A DNA stretch of 64,000 nucleotides from Rotaria socialis (lineage: Eukaryota > Rotifera > Eurotatoria > Philodinida > Philodinidae), in contig CAJNYU010001434.1 in the NCBI GenBank assembly GCA_905331475.1, positions 4,657 to 68,656 of the forward strand, written 5' to 3'. This document shows positions 36,801-48,393 of the stretch, one piece after another. The position numbers and the translations under genes were made by a program. The notes under the pieces were generated by a model, which was not told the DNA's origin, searched no databases, and worked only from the letters and a program-made list of their open reading frames with translations. The number at the start of each line of letters is the position of its first letter. Positions within the stretch are counted from its first letter, which is position 1.

Positions 36801-39128
36801 GTGTCAAAGCTAGAATCAAAGCTTCTCGTTGTTTTGGATTAAGATGTAATTCATCACTTGTTGGCCATTTATTTACATCAAGTAATGGAACAGCTCTAAA
36901 TTTGGCTGCTACACGATTAGATTCTCTATAAGTAATTTGAAATTCTTTGCCGGTATCTGTTCGATCAGGTACTCGGCCCCTTAAACCACGCCTTGACACG
37001 TCTGGGCGAATAATGGTTGTTTTCACGTCTGAATTAGGATCAACGAGAAGCGGAGTAAAATCATAGGTTGTAGATGGTTTTACATAGTCAGGTGGTATTT
37101 TTTCATTAGTTAATTTAAGAAGAAATGGAGCCAGAGGAAATGGTTCATCAATATTGATTGATTGTAATGCACGAAGCACTGGACGATAAGCTTCGAAATA
37201 TGTCGTTGTTTCAATCATTGTTAATGTTTGAGAAAAATCAATATCGTCGAGATCGATTTGCAGTTGTTCATTCATATTAAATTTTTCCAATGCCTTTACC
37301 TGATGTGATCAAAAGCAACAAAATTGTTTTGTTTCTAATTAAAGTAAAACGAAATGAATTTACCGATATAGTATATTCTTTTTCAAGTTTTATTCGATCT
37401 TCAACAGTAACAAATACACATGAATGAAATTGATCATTCGTAAGAACAAGTAGATTGCCGAATATTAATCGTCGACTATTTGCCCAAGCAATTTTTGATG
37501 CCATTTTAGGATCCAAATATAAATCATAAACAATACCATTTCGTGGACTTAGCCGTGGACCAAGGCAATGCACATTTTCATAAACTCGTACATTAAAATT
37601 TTTACCCGATGCATTAGATAGATGTTGCTCAATACCATCACGTAAAGGGCCAACGAAATCTTCGCGTAAAAGCCGAAAATGAATCTTTAAAAAAAATTGA
37701 ATCTATATTTGACAAAATAACGTGAAACTCACGTATTGAAACTTACGTCAAGATAATGTTGAGGACTTTCATAAACACCATTGATGATATTTTTTCGAAG
37801 ATATGTCTTTTTTTCTGATAAAATTTCATTAACATCAGGTACAATTTGTAATTGGCGATAATCATCTGGTGGTGGATCCTCATTATGTTCTACAGAACGC
37901 TGATTCGTAGTAGTTGAATCAGTAGTATTTTTTGTTATTGTAACTGATTGTTGACGGTAGCATTTTCTACGATCAACATCATTGACAAGTTCAAGCACAT
38001 CAGCAAGTATTGTTTTCGTTTCTTCCAATTGCTAAAACAATAGAATAGAAAAATATCAAACTGAAAATGATCTATTCTATTAGTTTTACAGGTGAGTTTG
38101 ATTTTGTTTTAGTAAATAATAGTTCAATACGTTCGAATATTTTTGTTAAATCATCAGCTGAATGTGGTATCATAGAAAGAAATGCAATTGATATTTTAAG
38201 AAATGATTGAATAAAATCATAACGTAAATCATCAGTAAGTGCATCAAGTTGACGAACTTCATTATAAACACCCTCGATATAGGATGTTTTCGGCAGTTGT
38301 TGTAAAATCATTACGATACGCTCACGTGATCCTATACATTTTATTATTTGTTCAAGTAATTTTGTCATTGCTGATATCCAACTAAAATTATTTCGCATAC
38401 GATTATCGTGTAGAAATCTTTTGAATTGAAAATTAGGGCGAAGCATTTCAGCAAGAATTTCATCTTGTTGTTTATCAAGTAATTTTATCAATGTATCATA
38501 TTTAATATGAGGCTGTGTATATGTTTTAGTAGATCTAGAAAATTTTATAAATATCACATTTATTTTATTAAAAATTCAAACGATTACCTATTTTCAGTTG
38601 CTGAATCAACAATAGCAGCAGCAGCAGCAGTAACAGAAACAGCCGAACCAGATCTTATAAATGAACGACGATTATTACCCCTCTGATTATTATTAATATC
38701 ATTATTCCCATTAGAGTACCGACGATGATCATTTGAATTTATTGTTCTTGCTGCACCTCTGCTTCCAAATCCTCGACTTCTATTTCCATGATGTCTAAAA
38801 TAATAATTAAAAATATATTTCAAAAATTTTGAATTATTTTACTATCGAATACTTACCTAACAACACCTGAATTCGATGGAGTAAGCAAATTTTGTTGACT
38901 TCGATCAACGTTAGGATTAGGTGGTGGACGAGTTGAATCAGCTGATGGCTGCGCCGTTAACGATGGAATGGGTATTTCAACAGTTGTATGTGATCGCATC
39001 ATACCACTACCACTGGCTGATTGCTGTGCCATTAACGATGGAATGGGTGTTTCTGCAGTTGTATGCGATCGAATCGTACCACTACCACTGGCTGATGAAA
39101 ACCCACGACGAACTCGAGAGTTCAACAT
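30863..39128 (-). CDS. ZNFX1: NFX1-type zinc-finger RNA helicase ZNFX1
   Basis: Nineteen exons: 38857-39128, 38588-38794, 38090-38534, 37747-38031, 37364-37684, 36777-37299, 36158-36334, 35099-36103, 34809-35029, 33728-34060, 33422-33653, 33211-33370, 32732-33143, 32557-32673, 32253-32364, 32055-32189, 31565-31998, 31084-31494, 30863-31018. They total 5958 nt and 1985 residues (human 1918), with phase closing at every join. Seen: a Ser/Arg/Gly-rich N terminus; an armadillo-like helical region; [17 protein letters not shown]; an SF1 UPF1-like helicase with Walker A QGPPGTGKT (Lys690, formed across a splice), motif II EEAAA (about 1086), [20 protein letters not shown] and ALSRAR; repeated NF-X1 Cys/His fingers; [13 protein letters not shown] and [11 protein letters not shown]; and a C-terminal RZ finger ([10 protein letters not shown], Cys1935, CPEC 1944-1947). 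Known: ZNFX1 senses viral dsRNA at mitochondria in mammals and transmits small-RNA memory in C. elegans germ granules. Confidence 0.97.
33371..33421 (-). other. Probable GC-AG intron in ZNFX1
   Basis: Between exons 11 and 12 the only split that keeps the frame (ACAG|GC...TTTAG|GT, completing a Gly codon) uses a GC donor. The nearby GT, eight bases downstream, would create an in-frame TAG. All other introns I placed in this gene start with GT. Confidence 0.7.
35545..35720 (-). other. Acidic low-complexity insert within the ZNFX1 helicase
   Basis: This part of exon 8 encodes an about 55-residue stretch dominated by Glu, Asp, Lys and Asn, between helicase motifs I and II. The plus strand here reads as Ser/Phe-rich open frames, which are shadows. 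It is likely a disordered loop in the 1B/insertion region. Confidence 0.8.
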
Positions 39129-40387
39129 GTTAAATATTTTTTCTCACTAGTATTTTTCAATATGTTGTTTACGCAATGTGAAAAGCAGCAGTTGATGCTT
39201 GACACTTTTAAACACAGCAAGAGCAAGTGGTTTGGGTTTTTTCAAATAGAGAAAAAGAACAATAATAATAAAATCAACCATGAGAAAGAAGAACGCGGAT
39301 AAAAAGCACATGGCAACATGCAGTTGATATTTATTTTTATTTCTCTTGAATCATTGAAAACAATTTCTTGTTCTGTCCCTGTCGTCTCAAAGAGAATCTA
39401 GAAAAATGATTCATTTTTGTTTTTTGCAACTAGCGTCTTCTTACGCACAAATAACGACCTATAAGTTCAACAGTCAAAATAGCAACAAGAGTAAATGAGA
39501 AAATTTGTTCACATAAAATTTTTCTTTAATTCGTCTATATAGAATCTATATATGCATTCTATATTTTACGCATAGATACTGATTGATGTACTAAAGAATA
39601 GTACTTTTTGAAAAGAAATATTTACTGTTATCTAAAACAAATGTAAACACAACAACATGTTTTACATTACAAAACAAGATCCTTTCAGAGGTTTACAAAA
39701 TTTCAACGTAATAGCAGCAATGACAATAATATGCTTGTAAATGTATTTTATGAAAAAACTTGAACACTTGAAATTGAAAAGTTCATTTTTCCACATAATT
39801 ATTAATTCAAAATAAACTTTCAGTGGCATAGATGTATATAATGATTCATACAACAAATGAGCGAGTGTAAAAACTTACTAGAAACTGTCAAACAAAAACA
39901 AACTATCGAAAAAATAATACAGATCAAACGTAGCAAAAACAACAAGAGAAAAATAGAATTAACTGTACCAGAACGTCCTTATTCCAAAGAAAATAAGCGA
40001 AGAAAGGAAAATCAATACTAAACATGAAAGAGAGAGATAACTAGGAAAAATCCTATGTGTATTTTGATCTAACTAAGACGGAGGCACAACACCAATGATT
40101 TCATTTTTTTTAGTATGATTTAGATTCATTAGCTTAACAAAAACGTTCCTACTGAGCAATCAATTTTGAGTATAAATCAACGGCTTCGAAACAAAATGAC
40201 TGTCATACAAACAATTGTTAATGCTGCGCAAAGCATAGCATTATTATGTAGTTCTTCGCAAGTTTTTATAGTAATAAATCTTTGAATGGCTACTTTAACG
40301 GTACTGAAATCTCAGTCTGCTACTCAGTTGCCAATGCCAATGAATAAGAAAATGAAATCAATGACATTCTAGACAATGAAACGGGTG
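39129..40387. other. Intergenic upstream of ZNFX1
   Basis: AT-rich DNA with no domain-bearing ORF. The first few hundred bases are the probable ZNFX1 promoter side. Confidence 0.45.
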
Positions 40388-40573
40388 TTATTTTGATGTA
40401 TTTCAATTACATGCATGAAATGACGATTTTAATCGAGCAAATTACAACAGTTTGGTCTTTTTTTTATGAAAGTCATTAAATTATTTTGATGTATTTCAAT
40501 TACATGCATGAAATGACGATTTTAATCGAGCAAATTACAACAGTTTGGTCTTTTTTTTATGAAAGTCATTAAA
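40388..40573. repeat. Perfect-looking 93-bp tandem duplication
   Basis: Two adjacent copies of a 93-bp unit start at 40388 and 40481, each beginning TTATTTTGATGTATTTC and ending with a run of T and TGAAAGTCATTAAA. I see no differences between them, so the duplication is recent or an assembly artefact. It encodes nothing. Confidence 0.9.
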
Positions 40574-41592
40574 TTATTTTGATAAAAATATTTCTTTTCA
40601 CGCAGGAAATTGAAATAAATAAAAGATAATATCCGTTTCATCATTTTAATGACATTTTTTTCATTTCTTTGTTATCTGAGTTAAAAATTGTTTTTTAAAA
40701 TATGCTGCGGGTGAAAAGGGATGCAGATGCAAGAGATTTTGAAAGTCATGTATATAACACTGATTTAGAATGAATTGAAATTTCGATTTTTTCGTAGATT
40801 CGACTGTGCTTCGAAGCACCGTATTTTGTACAAGAGTAAAACTCAGATATTAAATAGTGTTGTATTACATTTCAATCAAATATCATATGCATCAAAGAGA
40901 ACCTTTCATGTGCATTCGAGCTACAGTAAAATTAATTGATTTCAGTTTTCACCTAGTTGGAAGCAGTCAAGTGTATCGTGTTGAAGAATCTGACAATACT
41001 GTGCTATCATAGACATATCTGATTTGAAGTAGTAACAAACATACTAAATTTCTCTCAAATGAAAATATAATATAATAAAATAACTTTTTAATACATCAGC
41101 TTTATATTTCGTATAGTATAAACATGATATAAATTGAAACAAACTATATTATAAGATCTCCACGTTATTTTAGAATATGGATTACAAACTCGTATCAAAG
41201 AGAATTATGAACTCATACGATAATTATTCAGGACGACCAAGAGAATTTTCGAAAAAACGTTATACAATAGTGGGTATGCAAGTTTTATGAGTCCAAAATG
41301 CAAAGTCTTACTGGTGGCGACAGATGTGCCAAAGTATACTTTTCGGTATGGATAAACCCATTGGAACAAAATATATGATGAAATAGATAGCGCAATCTAT
41401 TGATTCTTCGTCATATTGAAGAGACTAATCTAACTGAATGATGAAGTCCCATAACTGAAAGAGAGCAATGAGTAGTATCCATGCAGTATACTGTCCACTT
41501 TTTCATATCAATTGTTTGATTATCACTCTGCAGATATCTGTTCGATGAACTACGTACGATAAAATTTGAGGATATAGTGCAAAAGTTATTAG
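40574..41592. other. Intergenic, no gene seen
   Basis: AT-rich DNA, no coding signal. The last 8 bases (GTTATTAG, 41585-41592) are the left target duplication of the following element. Confidence 0.45.
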
Positions 41593-42171
41593 TAGGGGTG
41601 TCAATTTACAGTTTATTTAATTTAAATTTAACTTCATGAAAAGTTAATTTAATTTTAAATAAAATTCTATAAAGTTAAATTTGAAATAAATTTAAATTTT
41701 TCTCATACAAAAATTTAAATTTAAATAAAATTTAAATTTAATTTTTGAAAATTTATTTCTCGATTTAATAAATTTTAAATTTAAATTTAATAAATTGTTT
41801 GGATGGATACACATCATTGCTACGAGGAAAATACGTGACTTTAATAGTAGTAAATACTAAATGAGAGGAAGACCTAGTATTTTAGGTTAATATTTGTTCA
41901 TGATAGTCAAAATGTCTCTACAGGTTATGCAGGATCTGTCATCTTCCTTCTTCAAAATACTGGGATACTCATAAAAATATATTTAATAGCAAAATTCGTA
42001 GAAAAATGAATAGCTTTAACTTTAGAAAACAGGAAACATACTCAAATTTGCCTTTAAATAGTAGCAATCAAGTCAAAAACTATGTTTATCTACTAGTTTT
42101 CAAAGTTCAACTTATTTGAATTTCAAAAAATTTTATTTAAATTTATTTTAAATTTAAATGTGACACCCCTA
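41593..42171. mobile_element. hAT-type MITE (TAGGGGTGTCA ends, 8-bp TSD)
   Basis: A 579-bp element with ends TAGGGGTGTCA and TGACACCCCTA and exact 8-bp target duplications GTTATTAG at 41585-41592 and 42172-42179. The subterminal DNA is almost pure AAATTTAAATTTAA in both halves. The 8-bp duplication and TAGGGGTG ends are typical of hAT non-autonomous elements. No transposase is encoded. Confidence 0.88.
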
Positions 42172-42218
42172 GTTATTAGAAGACGATCGTGTTTAATACC
42201 AGGCATTTTTTCATGAAC

Positions 42219-42502
42219 CCCAGGTCGAACTCGTACGGCGGGAGACGGCAGGAAAACATCGGAAATCACTGGAACGTGGAAGCAGTATTCCGGTAGGAAA
42301 TTTTCCTGTGAATTCCCAACGATTCCCTATGTTTTTAGGCAGGAACCGATTGGAAAATCACTGAAAAACAACCGAAAAATTCCGGCCAGAATACTGCTTT
42401 CGATTCCCGCAATTTCCAGTGTTTTCCTGTAGAATACAGTGGTTTTCCCGCATTTTCCTGCCGGTTCCCGCAGTATCCGCTCTCCAGAATCATTGACCTG
42501 GG
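42219..42502. mobile_element. GC-rich CCCAGGTCGA-bounded element, copy B
   Basis: A 284-bp element beginning CCCAGGTCGA and ending TTGACCTGGG. It shares with copy A the core hairpin GGAAGCAGTATTCCGG (about 42280) and an inverse CAGAATACTGCTTTC (about 42387). It lies 47 bp to the right of the TAGGGG hAT element. No coding function is seen. Confidence 0.72.
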
Positions 42503-43223
42503 ACAATACGTATTACCATATGATCCGGTTCCAGCTGAGATCACGAATTCAGCATCGATTATGATCAAACACATCACGAATCGTCGTGGTAATTCTTTCG
42601 TTTCTACAACACAAGCAAATAGAACAATGTTTAAGTATCCTATGGAGGGCTTAAGAATTCACATGAAAAATATACTTATTGCTGGAGCAACCCAGGAGAA
42701 CGATTCTAGCAATCGGAATACAATCAGATCCGACAGAAGTTCGATGGAATTCCTTTCAAAGTCGATAGCACGTAGCGCAGAACTTTAGTCGATCTCTAAT
42801 GCTAGTAGTTCCTCAACTTGGAATGCCATAGGACTCTTTCGGTTGCTTGGAGTTCATAGGGTTCAATCGAATTTATTCACACCAGTTGTGTTATTTTAAA
42901 ATAGAAAGATGAAACTTCGTAAATAATACATTGCTATATTAACCTTGTTTGAGATTGTAGACATATGCGATGCTTCTAGGATATCATGTGATTCTAGGCG
43001 ATCAGATTTGCTTTTTCAATAATAAAATATATTTATGTCAATATAGTTCAGTGATCCAGCACAATTTTGTTTTCGAAAGACTTTCAATAGAAAATTTACT
43101 ATAGAAAAAAAATTCTCTGATAGCATCTCTAGTCACATTTCTACTAATAGCTCGAGTATTTTGAACTGTCAGCTGCAATAATTTCTCAAACTTACTGTTG
43201 GCAAAAAAAATTGATCTCAAGGA
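42503..43223. other. Intergenic; weak ORF
   Basis: An ORF at 42561-42788 encodes 75 residues without any recognisable domain. The rest is ordinary AT-rich DNA between two GC-rich elements. Confidence 0.35.
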
Positions 43224-43539
43224 CCCAGGTCGAGAAATCCCACATCGAATCCGATAGGAGCTTGATAGTATCCGACCATCCGACAGAATCTTATAGGATT
43301 CCGGGTCGAGGAATTGACGTCGGAACCACTGGTCGGAACCCATTGAACTTCCGATGACATCCAACGGTGTTTATTTGGAATTCATAAGAATCCGACACTG
43401 AGGATCCAACTTCGAACCCGGAGCCCGGAATCCGACGATAGGTCTGCAGGGTCCGACAAAATTCGATAGGATCCTACTGAGTGCGATTTGGATCGGATGG
43501 GTTCCGATTGGTGCCTGCTGTTGGATTGCTCGACCTGGG
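43224..43539. mobile_element. GC-rich CCCAGGTCGA-bounded element, copy C
   Basis: A 316-bp element from CCCAGGTCGA to TCGACCTGGG. The interior is built from degenerate repeats of ATCCGATAGGA and TCCGAC words, many of them mutually inverted. It lacks the GCAGTATTCCGG core of copies A and B, so it is a diverged subfamily. Confidence 0.7.
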
Positions 43540-43990
43540 AATGTTTATTAAAGAATATCTATCTTTTAGAAAATATTTTGGAACACTCCAGTCCAAAAAA
43601 ATAACATCACCAATGGCCTTAAATTCCATATTCACCCATACCAAATTATGGAAGAAAAACCGAGGAAAAACGATGGCTGTTTTCAAGTAAAAAAACGACT
43701 CATAATATGGTATGATAAATTACAGCGAAATATGATGAGAATTAATGCAATAGCTTCCCGTTTTGCAACTGCTTCAGGTCGAATATGACTCTCTCTGTAG
43801 TCGTCGAAATGATCGACCGAGGGGGGCAAGGATCTATTTCTAAAAAAACGATTGGTTAAAATAACTATGCTTTAATGAATTAATTTCAATGTTTGGTTTA
43901 TCATTTGAGGCAAATTTCTTCATACTTTTGATGCACTATTTATGAGAATTATATTTTGTTTTTTATTTATCGACTGTGTGTGAACTTTCT

Positions 43991-45401
43991 GAGGGCCTGC
44001 AGAATGCCTAACCAGCAGAATTCAGAATTTTGTTATTTCGTACATAGCGAAAAAGTAGCATAATATAAACATACACACTACCATAAGTGGAAAATAGAAT
44101 TCTATCCGTAGTAGCACAATTATAACCAACTATCAGTATAAAAATAAGAAACAACAGTAACTAGAATGAATTCTTATCGAGAAGTTAAAAAGACCAGCAG
44201 AATATAAAATAGAATTGTATCGGTAGTAGCAGAATACAAAGCTCAAATGCTGATATAAAAATGAAAGGTTTTGTGTGATTTATTGTAGTCAACTGTTGAG
44301 GAGTATGCTTGTAAAAAGATGTTGATATAATGATGGTTGTTTGTTCATCTCTAGATTTCTTTTTTTAATCATGCATGTCTAGAGAAGAAATTGATACACA
44401 TCGAAGATAGTTGGTCATTATTACATCATGAAACGAGAGAAAAGAAGAAACATTTACATTGGCATGTATATCAAACATGAAACAATATCATGCATTATTG
44501 AGAATGAAATGTTTTGTACACGCTAAAGTCAGGATTGTAGAATTAAACAAGTTATTTAATGAACAAGTTGTTTCGTCTCTTTGTAATTTCATTCTTTTCT
44601 TTTTAATAAAACTACATATAGCTTATCTTACAAAAGCACTTAAACAGTTATACGAACATTTTTTTTATATTATCAATAACTTGGAAAGTTGCCTTTGAAT
44701 AGACGCACTAAGTTCTGCCAGTCTGTTTTTTGAAGCAGGAAGATACGCGCGCAGAACATTGCTGTGTATAAATTTCACGTTTACCAGAGACGTCAGTAAG
44801 TTTGAAATAAATTAGAAGTGTCGATGTTTTCAATTAAACTAGACGATTTAGATTCCTTTCATTTCGTATAAAATCTATCCTCTATCCATAAAATTTACGA
44901 AAACAACTTTAATCCTAGGAATTTGTGCCAAGCGAACAACATATCCAACGCATTTGTTTACAGAAAACATATTACATTACCATAACATTCTATAGAATTC
45001 TGAGCAGAACTCAAACAAGCTACAATATAATTCTAACCAGAATTCAAACAAGTGACAGTAGAATTCTAATATCATATGAAGAGCAAAATTGATATACTAT
45101 AATCTTAGGAATATATAATTCTGAGCAGAATTCAAGGAAGCTACAATATAATTCTAACCAGAATTCAAACAAGTTACAGTAGAATTCTAAGCAGACCTCA
45201 AACAAACTACAATAGAATTCTAACCAGAATTCAAACAAGTGACAGTAGAATTCTAATATCATATGAAGAGCAAAATTGAAATACTTTAATCTTAGCAATA
45301 TAGAATTCTGTAGAATTCTATTCCATAAGCATTGATTTGTTGAAAAATATTATAAGTTTACAGAATTCTGAATTCTGCTGGTAGGCATCCTGCAACTGCT
45401 G
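43991..45401 (+). mobile_element. hAT-like non-autonomous element, copy 1 (complete)
   Basis: A 1411-bp element with exact 8-bp target duplications AACTTTCT at 43983-43990 and 45402-45409. Ends: GAGGGCCTGCAGAATGCC on the left and, on the minus strand, CAGCAGTTGCAGGATGCC on the right, both followed by an AGCAGAATTCAGAATT block. The right third is a degenerate tandem array of AGAATTCTAACCAGAATTC units (about 44990-45310). Copy 2 at 48394 is inverted and very similar. An 80-residue frame (44459-44698) is open in both copies, but no transposase domain is visible. Confidence 0.88.
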
Positions 45402-45409
45402 AACTTTCT

Positions 45410-45959
45410 GGACCATATAAACCAAACTCAGAAATCACAATCTATTGTTATAAGTATTTTTTTTCCATTAGCATTGATGCTCTTGTGTGAATTTTCTAGA
45501 ATTGTCTTTTTTATTCATTTCCATACATGCTTTTGTTTTGGTCTTCTAGCTGCGTTAATTTTGACTTTAACGTGTGAGTGGCAAAGTTGAATTCATGCGA
45601 ATGTAACTTCAAAATTCAATCATGATCTACATATGATCGATCTTGTTAGTATCTATTAAACTCTTTTTAAATTCATATCGTGTACAAAAGCAAATTAAGA
45701 AAAAAATAATTGAACAAAACTATCTATTTAAAAAATACATCTGTTACAGTTCGTCAGCGACATCTTCATTATCATCTAAAAAGAAAAAGATATAACGTTC
45801 AAGCTTCTGTATATTTATAAGTATATATATATATTTATATACAAAGACATCACGTGATATTTTTCTTTAAGATATGATACAAATCGTTGAAAGGAAAAGA
45901 AAAAAGAAACTTGTCTAAATTTCAAGAAATTTGAAGTGTTTTGTAATTCATTCCAGATT
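45410..45959. other. Intergenic, no gene seen
   Basis: Host DNA to the right of hAT-like copy 1. An AT run lies near 45821-45842. No ORF or repeat pair was found. Confidence 0.4.
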
Positions 45960-46255
45960 CATATTTTTCTGACGAATCAGACAAGATTCATCTCATCTTG
46001 AACTTCAGGCAAGATTCTTTGCGAGAGGAAAGAAACAAGATTCTTGTCTGAATATCTCAAAAATCTTGAATATCTTGCCATTCTTGCCTGATTCTTATTT
46101 ATCTGATCAATCAGACAAGATTGTGTTTTTCTTGAATAACAAGCAAAAAACATGTTTCTTTCCTTTCGCGAAGAATCTTGCCTGAATATTATGATTACAA
46201 AGACTCTTGTCTGATATTCAAGCAAAACAAGAATCTGAACAGAACGAAGACAAGA
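45960..46255. repeat. Palindromic repeat rich in AATCAGACAAGAT
   Basis: GCAAGATTCTTTGCGAGAGG near 46010 is mirrored by CCTTTCGCGAAGAATCTTGC near 46157. The words AATCAGACAAGATT and CAAGATTCTTGTCTG recur several times in both orientations. The whole ~290 bp can fold on itself and is MITE-like. Target duplication not resolved. Confidence 0.65.
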
Positions 46256-46621
46256 TCGTCGACTATTGTAAAGAAAACCATTATACGGAATGAACGATTC
46301 TCACATGAATCTTACAATTAATTTGACACTATGAGACTCGCAGTTTTCATGATGGAAACTAATGGTTCAGCGTAGATTTCAGGTAAGTAGGATAGTCTTG
46401 AGTCCGTTAGGTCTGATGTAAGAGTCTATGAAAAATACACGTTGTATCCTGTTTTTCAATATTTACGAAAGTTACACCATTAAGATAGTTTTAGCAAATG
46501 ACATCCTTTTTCGGGATCAGATGGTTGTATCTATAGTTTAACTCCTATTACTTTGAAAAGCCACGGTTTGGTGCGATTTTTTGCTTGATTTGTTTTCGTG
46601 TGGCAATACACAAGTAATAAC

Positions 46622-46730
46622 AGTGGCGTAGTCAGGGGGGGGGCGGCCATTGGGCAATTGCCCAACGGCTAAAAATTTATTACCCAATAGAGTTTTTAGG
46701 CAATAGCAATGGCCCAACACCGAAAAATAT
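46622..46730. mobile_element. Fragment of a CAGTGGCGTAG-ended transposon
   Basis: CAGTGGCGTAGTCAGGGGG followed by an imperfect palindrome around GGGCAATTGCCCAAC. CAGTGGCGTAG ends are common on non-autonomous DNA transposons of many animals. Only one end is seen. Confidence 0.5.
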
Positions 46731-46815
46731 TAATATACATGCATGTACGTTTAAAAACGTAGATTATGTTATTTTATAATGCTGATTGCTGGTGAAATAT
46801 ATTCAAATGATCGAG

Positions 46816-46994
46816 CAAGGGGGAAACAGCGATTTCGGATTTTGCGTGATTTTCGTGATTTTATTTGATTTAGAGTAAGTTTCAAAAAAATAAAACTCTC
46901 CGGGCATGGGTGAAAATCATTAACAATCAAAGACAATGACAAATAGTGACTAAAAATCATTGAAAATCATGAAAAATCATTGAAAATCATGAAT
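46816..46994 (-). mobile_element. Truncated copy of the CAAGGGGGAAACAG hAT-type MITE
   Basis: It starts CAAGGGGGAAACAGCGATTTC and continues as the inverse of 52820-53003 through AAACTCTCCGGGCATGGGTG and a run of AATCATTGAAA units. The far end is missing, so this is a one-ended fragment. Confidence 0.75.
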
Positions 46995-47789
46995 GTTACA
47001 GTGCGTTCTACTGTAACGTATATCTCGATTCTATCTATTCTCTTTTCTTTCCTTTTCCTTTCTCTCTCTCCGTTTTCCTCTATTTTCTTGTCTCTGCTTT
47101 CGTGTGCGTATATAAACGTTTGTTTTCTAACAGAATAAACAGAGAGAATATAAACACATTCGTTAACTGTGTTCGTCGCTCCTCGTGAGCGCTAAAAAAA
47201 ACATTACCACATATGTAAACACAAACATTAGCACAAATGAGAAATAAATTATGGATCGAATTAAGATACGCGATAACAATACACATTCACTTTATATCGT
47301 TACGAAAAACACGCACATTTTAAATCGAAAACTATTATCATTAAGTAACAAATAAAAAGTCGATGAACTGTCTTCTGTATGATAGATGTATCTTCAGAAT
47401 ATTGAATTTTATAATTTTGTAAAAAAAGTTTTCATACGCCTAGTTTCATTAATTTTTCTAAAAAAATTTAATTTTATCTAAAACGACATTTCATCTTTGA
47501 TTTAAGCTTTAAAATTTAACAAATAATTTTGTAATTTCAAATATATATTTGGTCTTACTCGAGTGGTGAATAGCTAAAATGAAATGGATTTGTTTTTCTA
47601 TTCTCTAAATAGCCAATTGACTATGGCACATGAATGAATGACTCATCACAAAAATAGGGAGGATGAAATCGATAATTTGTTTAAAGAGTTTTCCAAAATT
47701 TCCCTTCATGATACAACTGTTCTTAATTACGCAATATTATTTTATTTTCCTGCATCCTACTGCATAGATGCTTTACTGAACGCGTTAGG
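46995..47789. other. Intergenic, no gene seen
   Basis: AT-rich; a small inverted repeat GTTACAGT/ACTGTAAC lies near 46995-47020, next to the truncated MITE. The ORFs at 47080-47286 and 47638-47841 have no support. Confidence 0.4.
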
Positions 47790-47985
47790 GAAAATGTCGA
47801 TGAGTACTACCTCGAGTACTCGTATTTTCGTGTACGAGTAATTCTTAGGGAGAAAACTCATTGAAGTACTCGTCATAGTACACGAAAAGTATTGTTACAC
47901 AGAAAATTCATCGAGTACTCATTCGAGCAATCTTAGTACTCATGCTACAAAGTCGTACTCGCTAGACGAGTACTTTCACTATATG
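47790..47985. repeat. Array of GAGTACTC palindromes
   Basis: In under 200 bp the self-complementary word GAGTACTC or close variants (CGAGTACTCG, GTACGAGTA, GAGTACT) occur about ten times at irregular spacing. The array is likely the body of another palindromic element. No TIR or target duplication was identified. Confidence 0.65.
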
Positions 47986-48393
47986 ACATTCTATAATGTT
48001 TTAACTTTTTTTTTGTATTTCTTTTACATACGAAGTCATGAAATAGGATAAATTGTGTGCAACTCAATTAGATGTTGCGAAATCTACATCAGTTTTCAAA
48101 AAAACTAGTGACTGAAAATTTAGAATCCAGAATTCTGTTCTGCCGCTCGTTTTTTTTTCTGTAGCAGCTAGCATTCGATTACTGTTTTGAAAGCTTTTGG
48201 CGGCGAAAAAAGGCACTGAAAAGTTTGATGGCAAAGCTATGGTTACTTTAAAGAGTTTTAGAACATCCATAAGTTTTGTTTGAATTTGAAATTCTTGGAA
48301 CACTTATAGGAAACATTAAAATATTGAGTATTTCGATTTTTGACCGAATAAAAGTGTATATTCACAATGGATTGATTTGCGACGACTTGCTGA

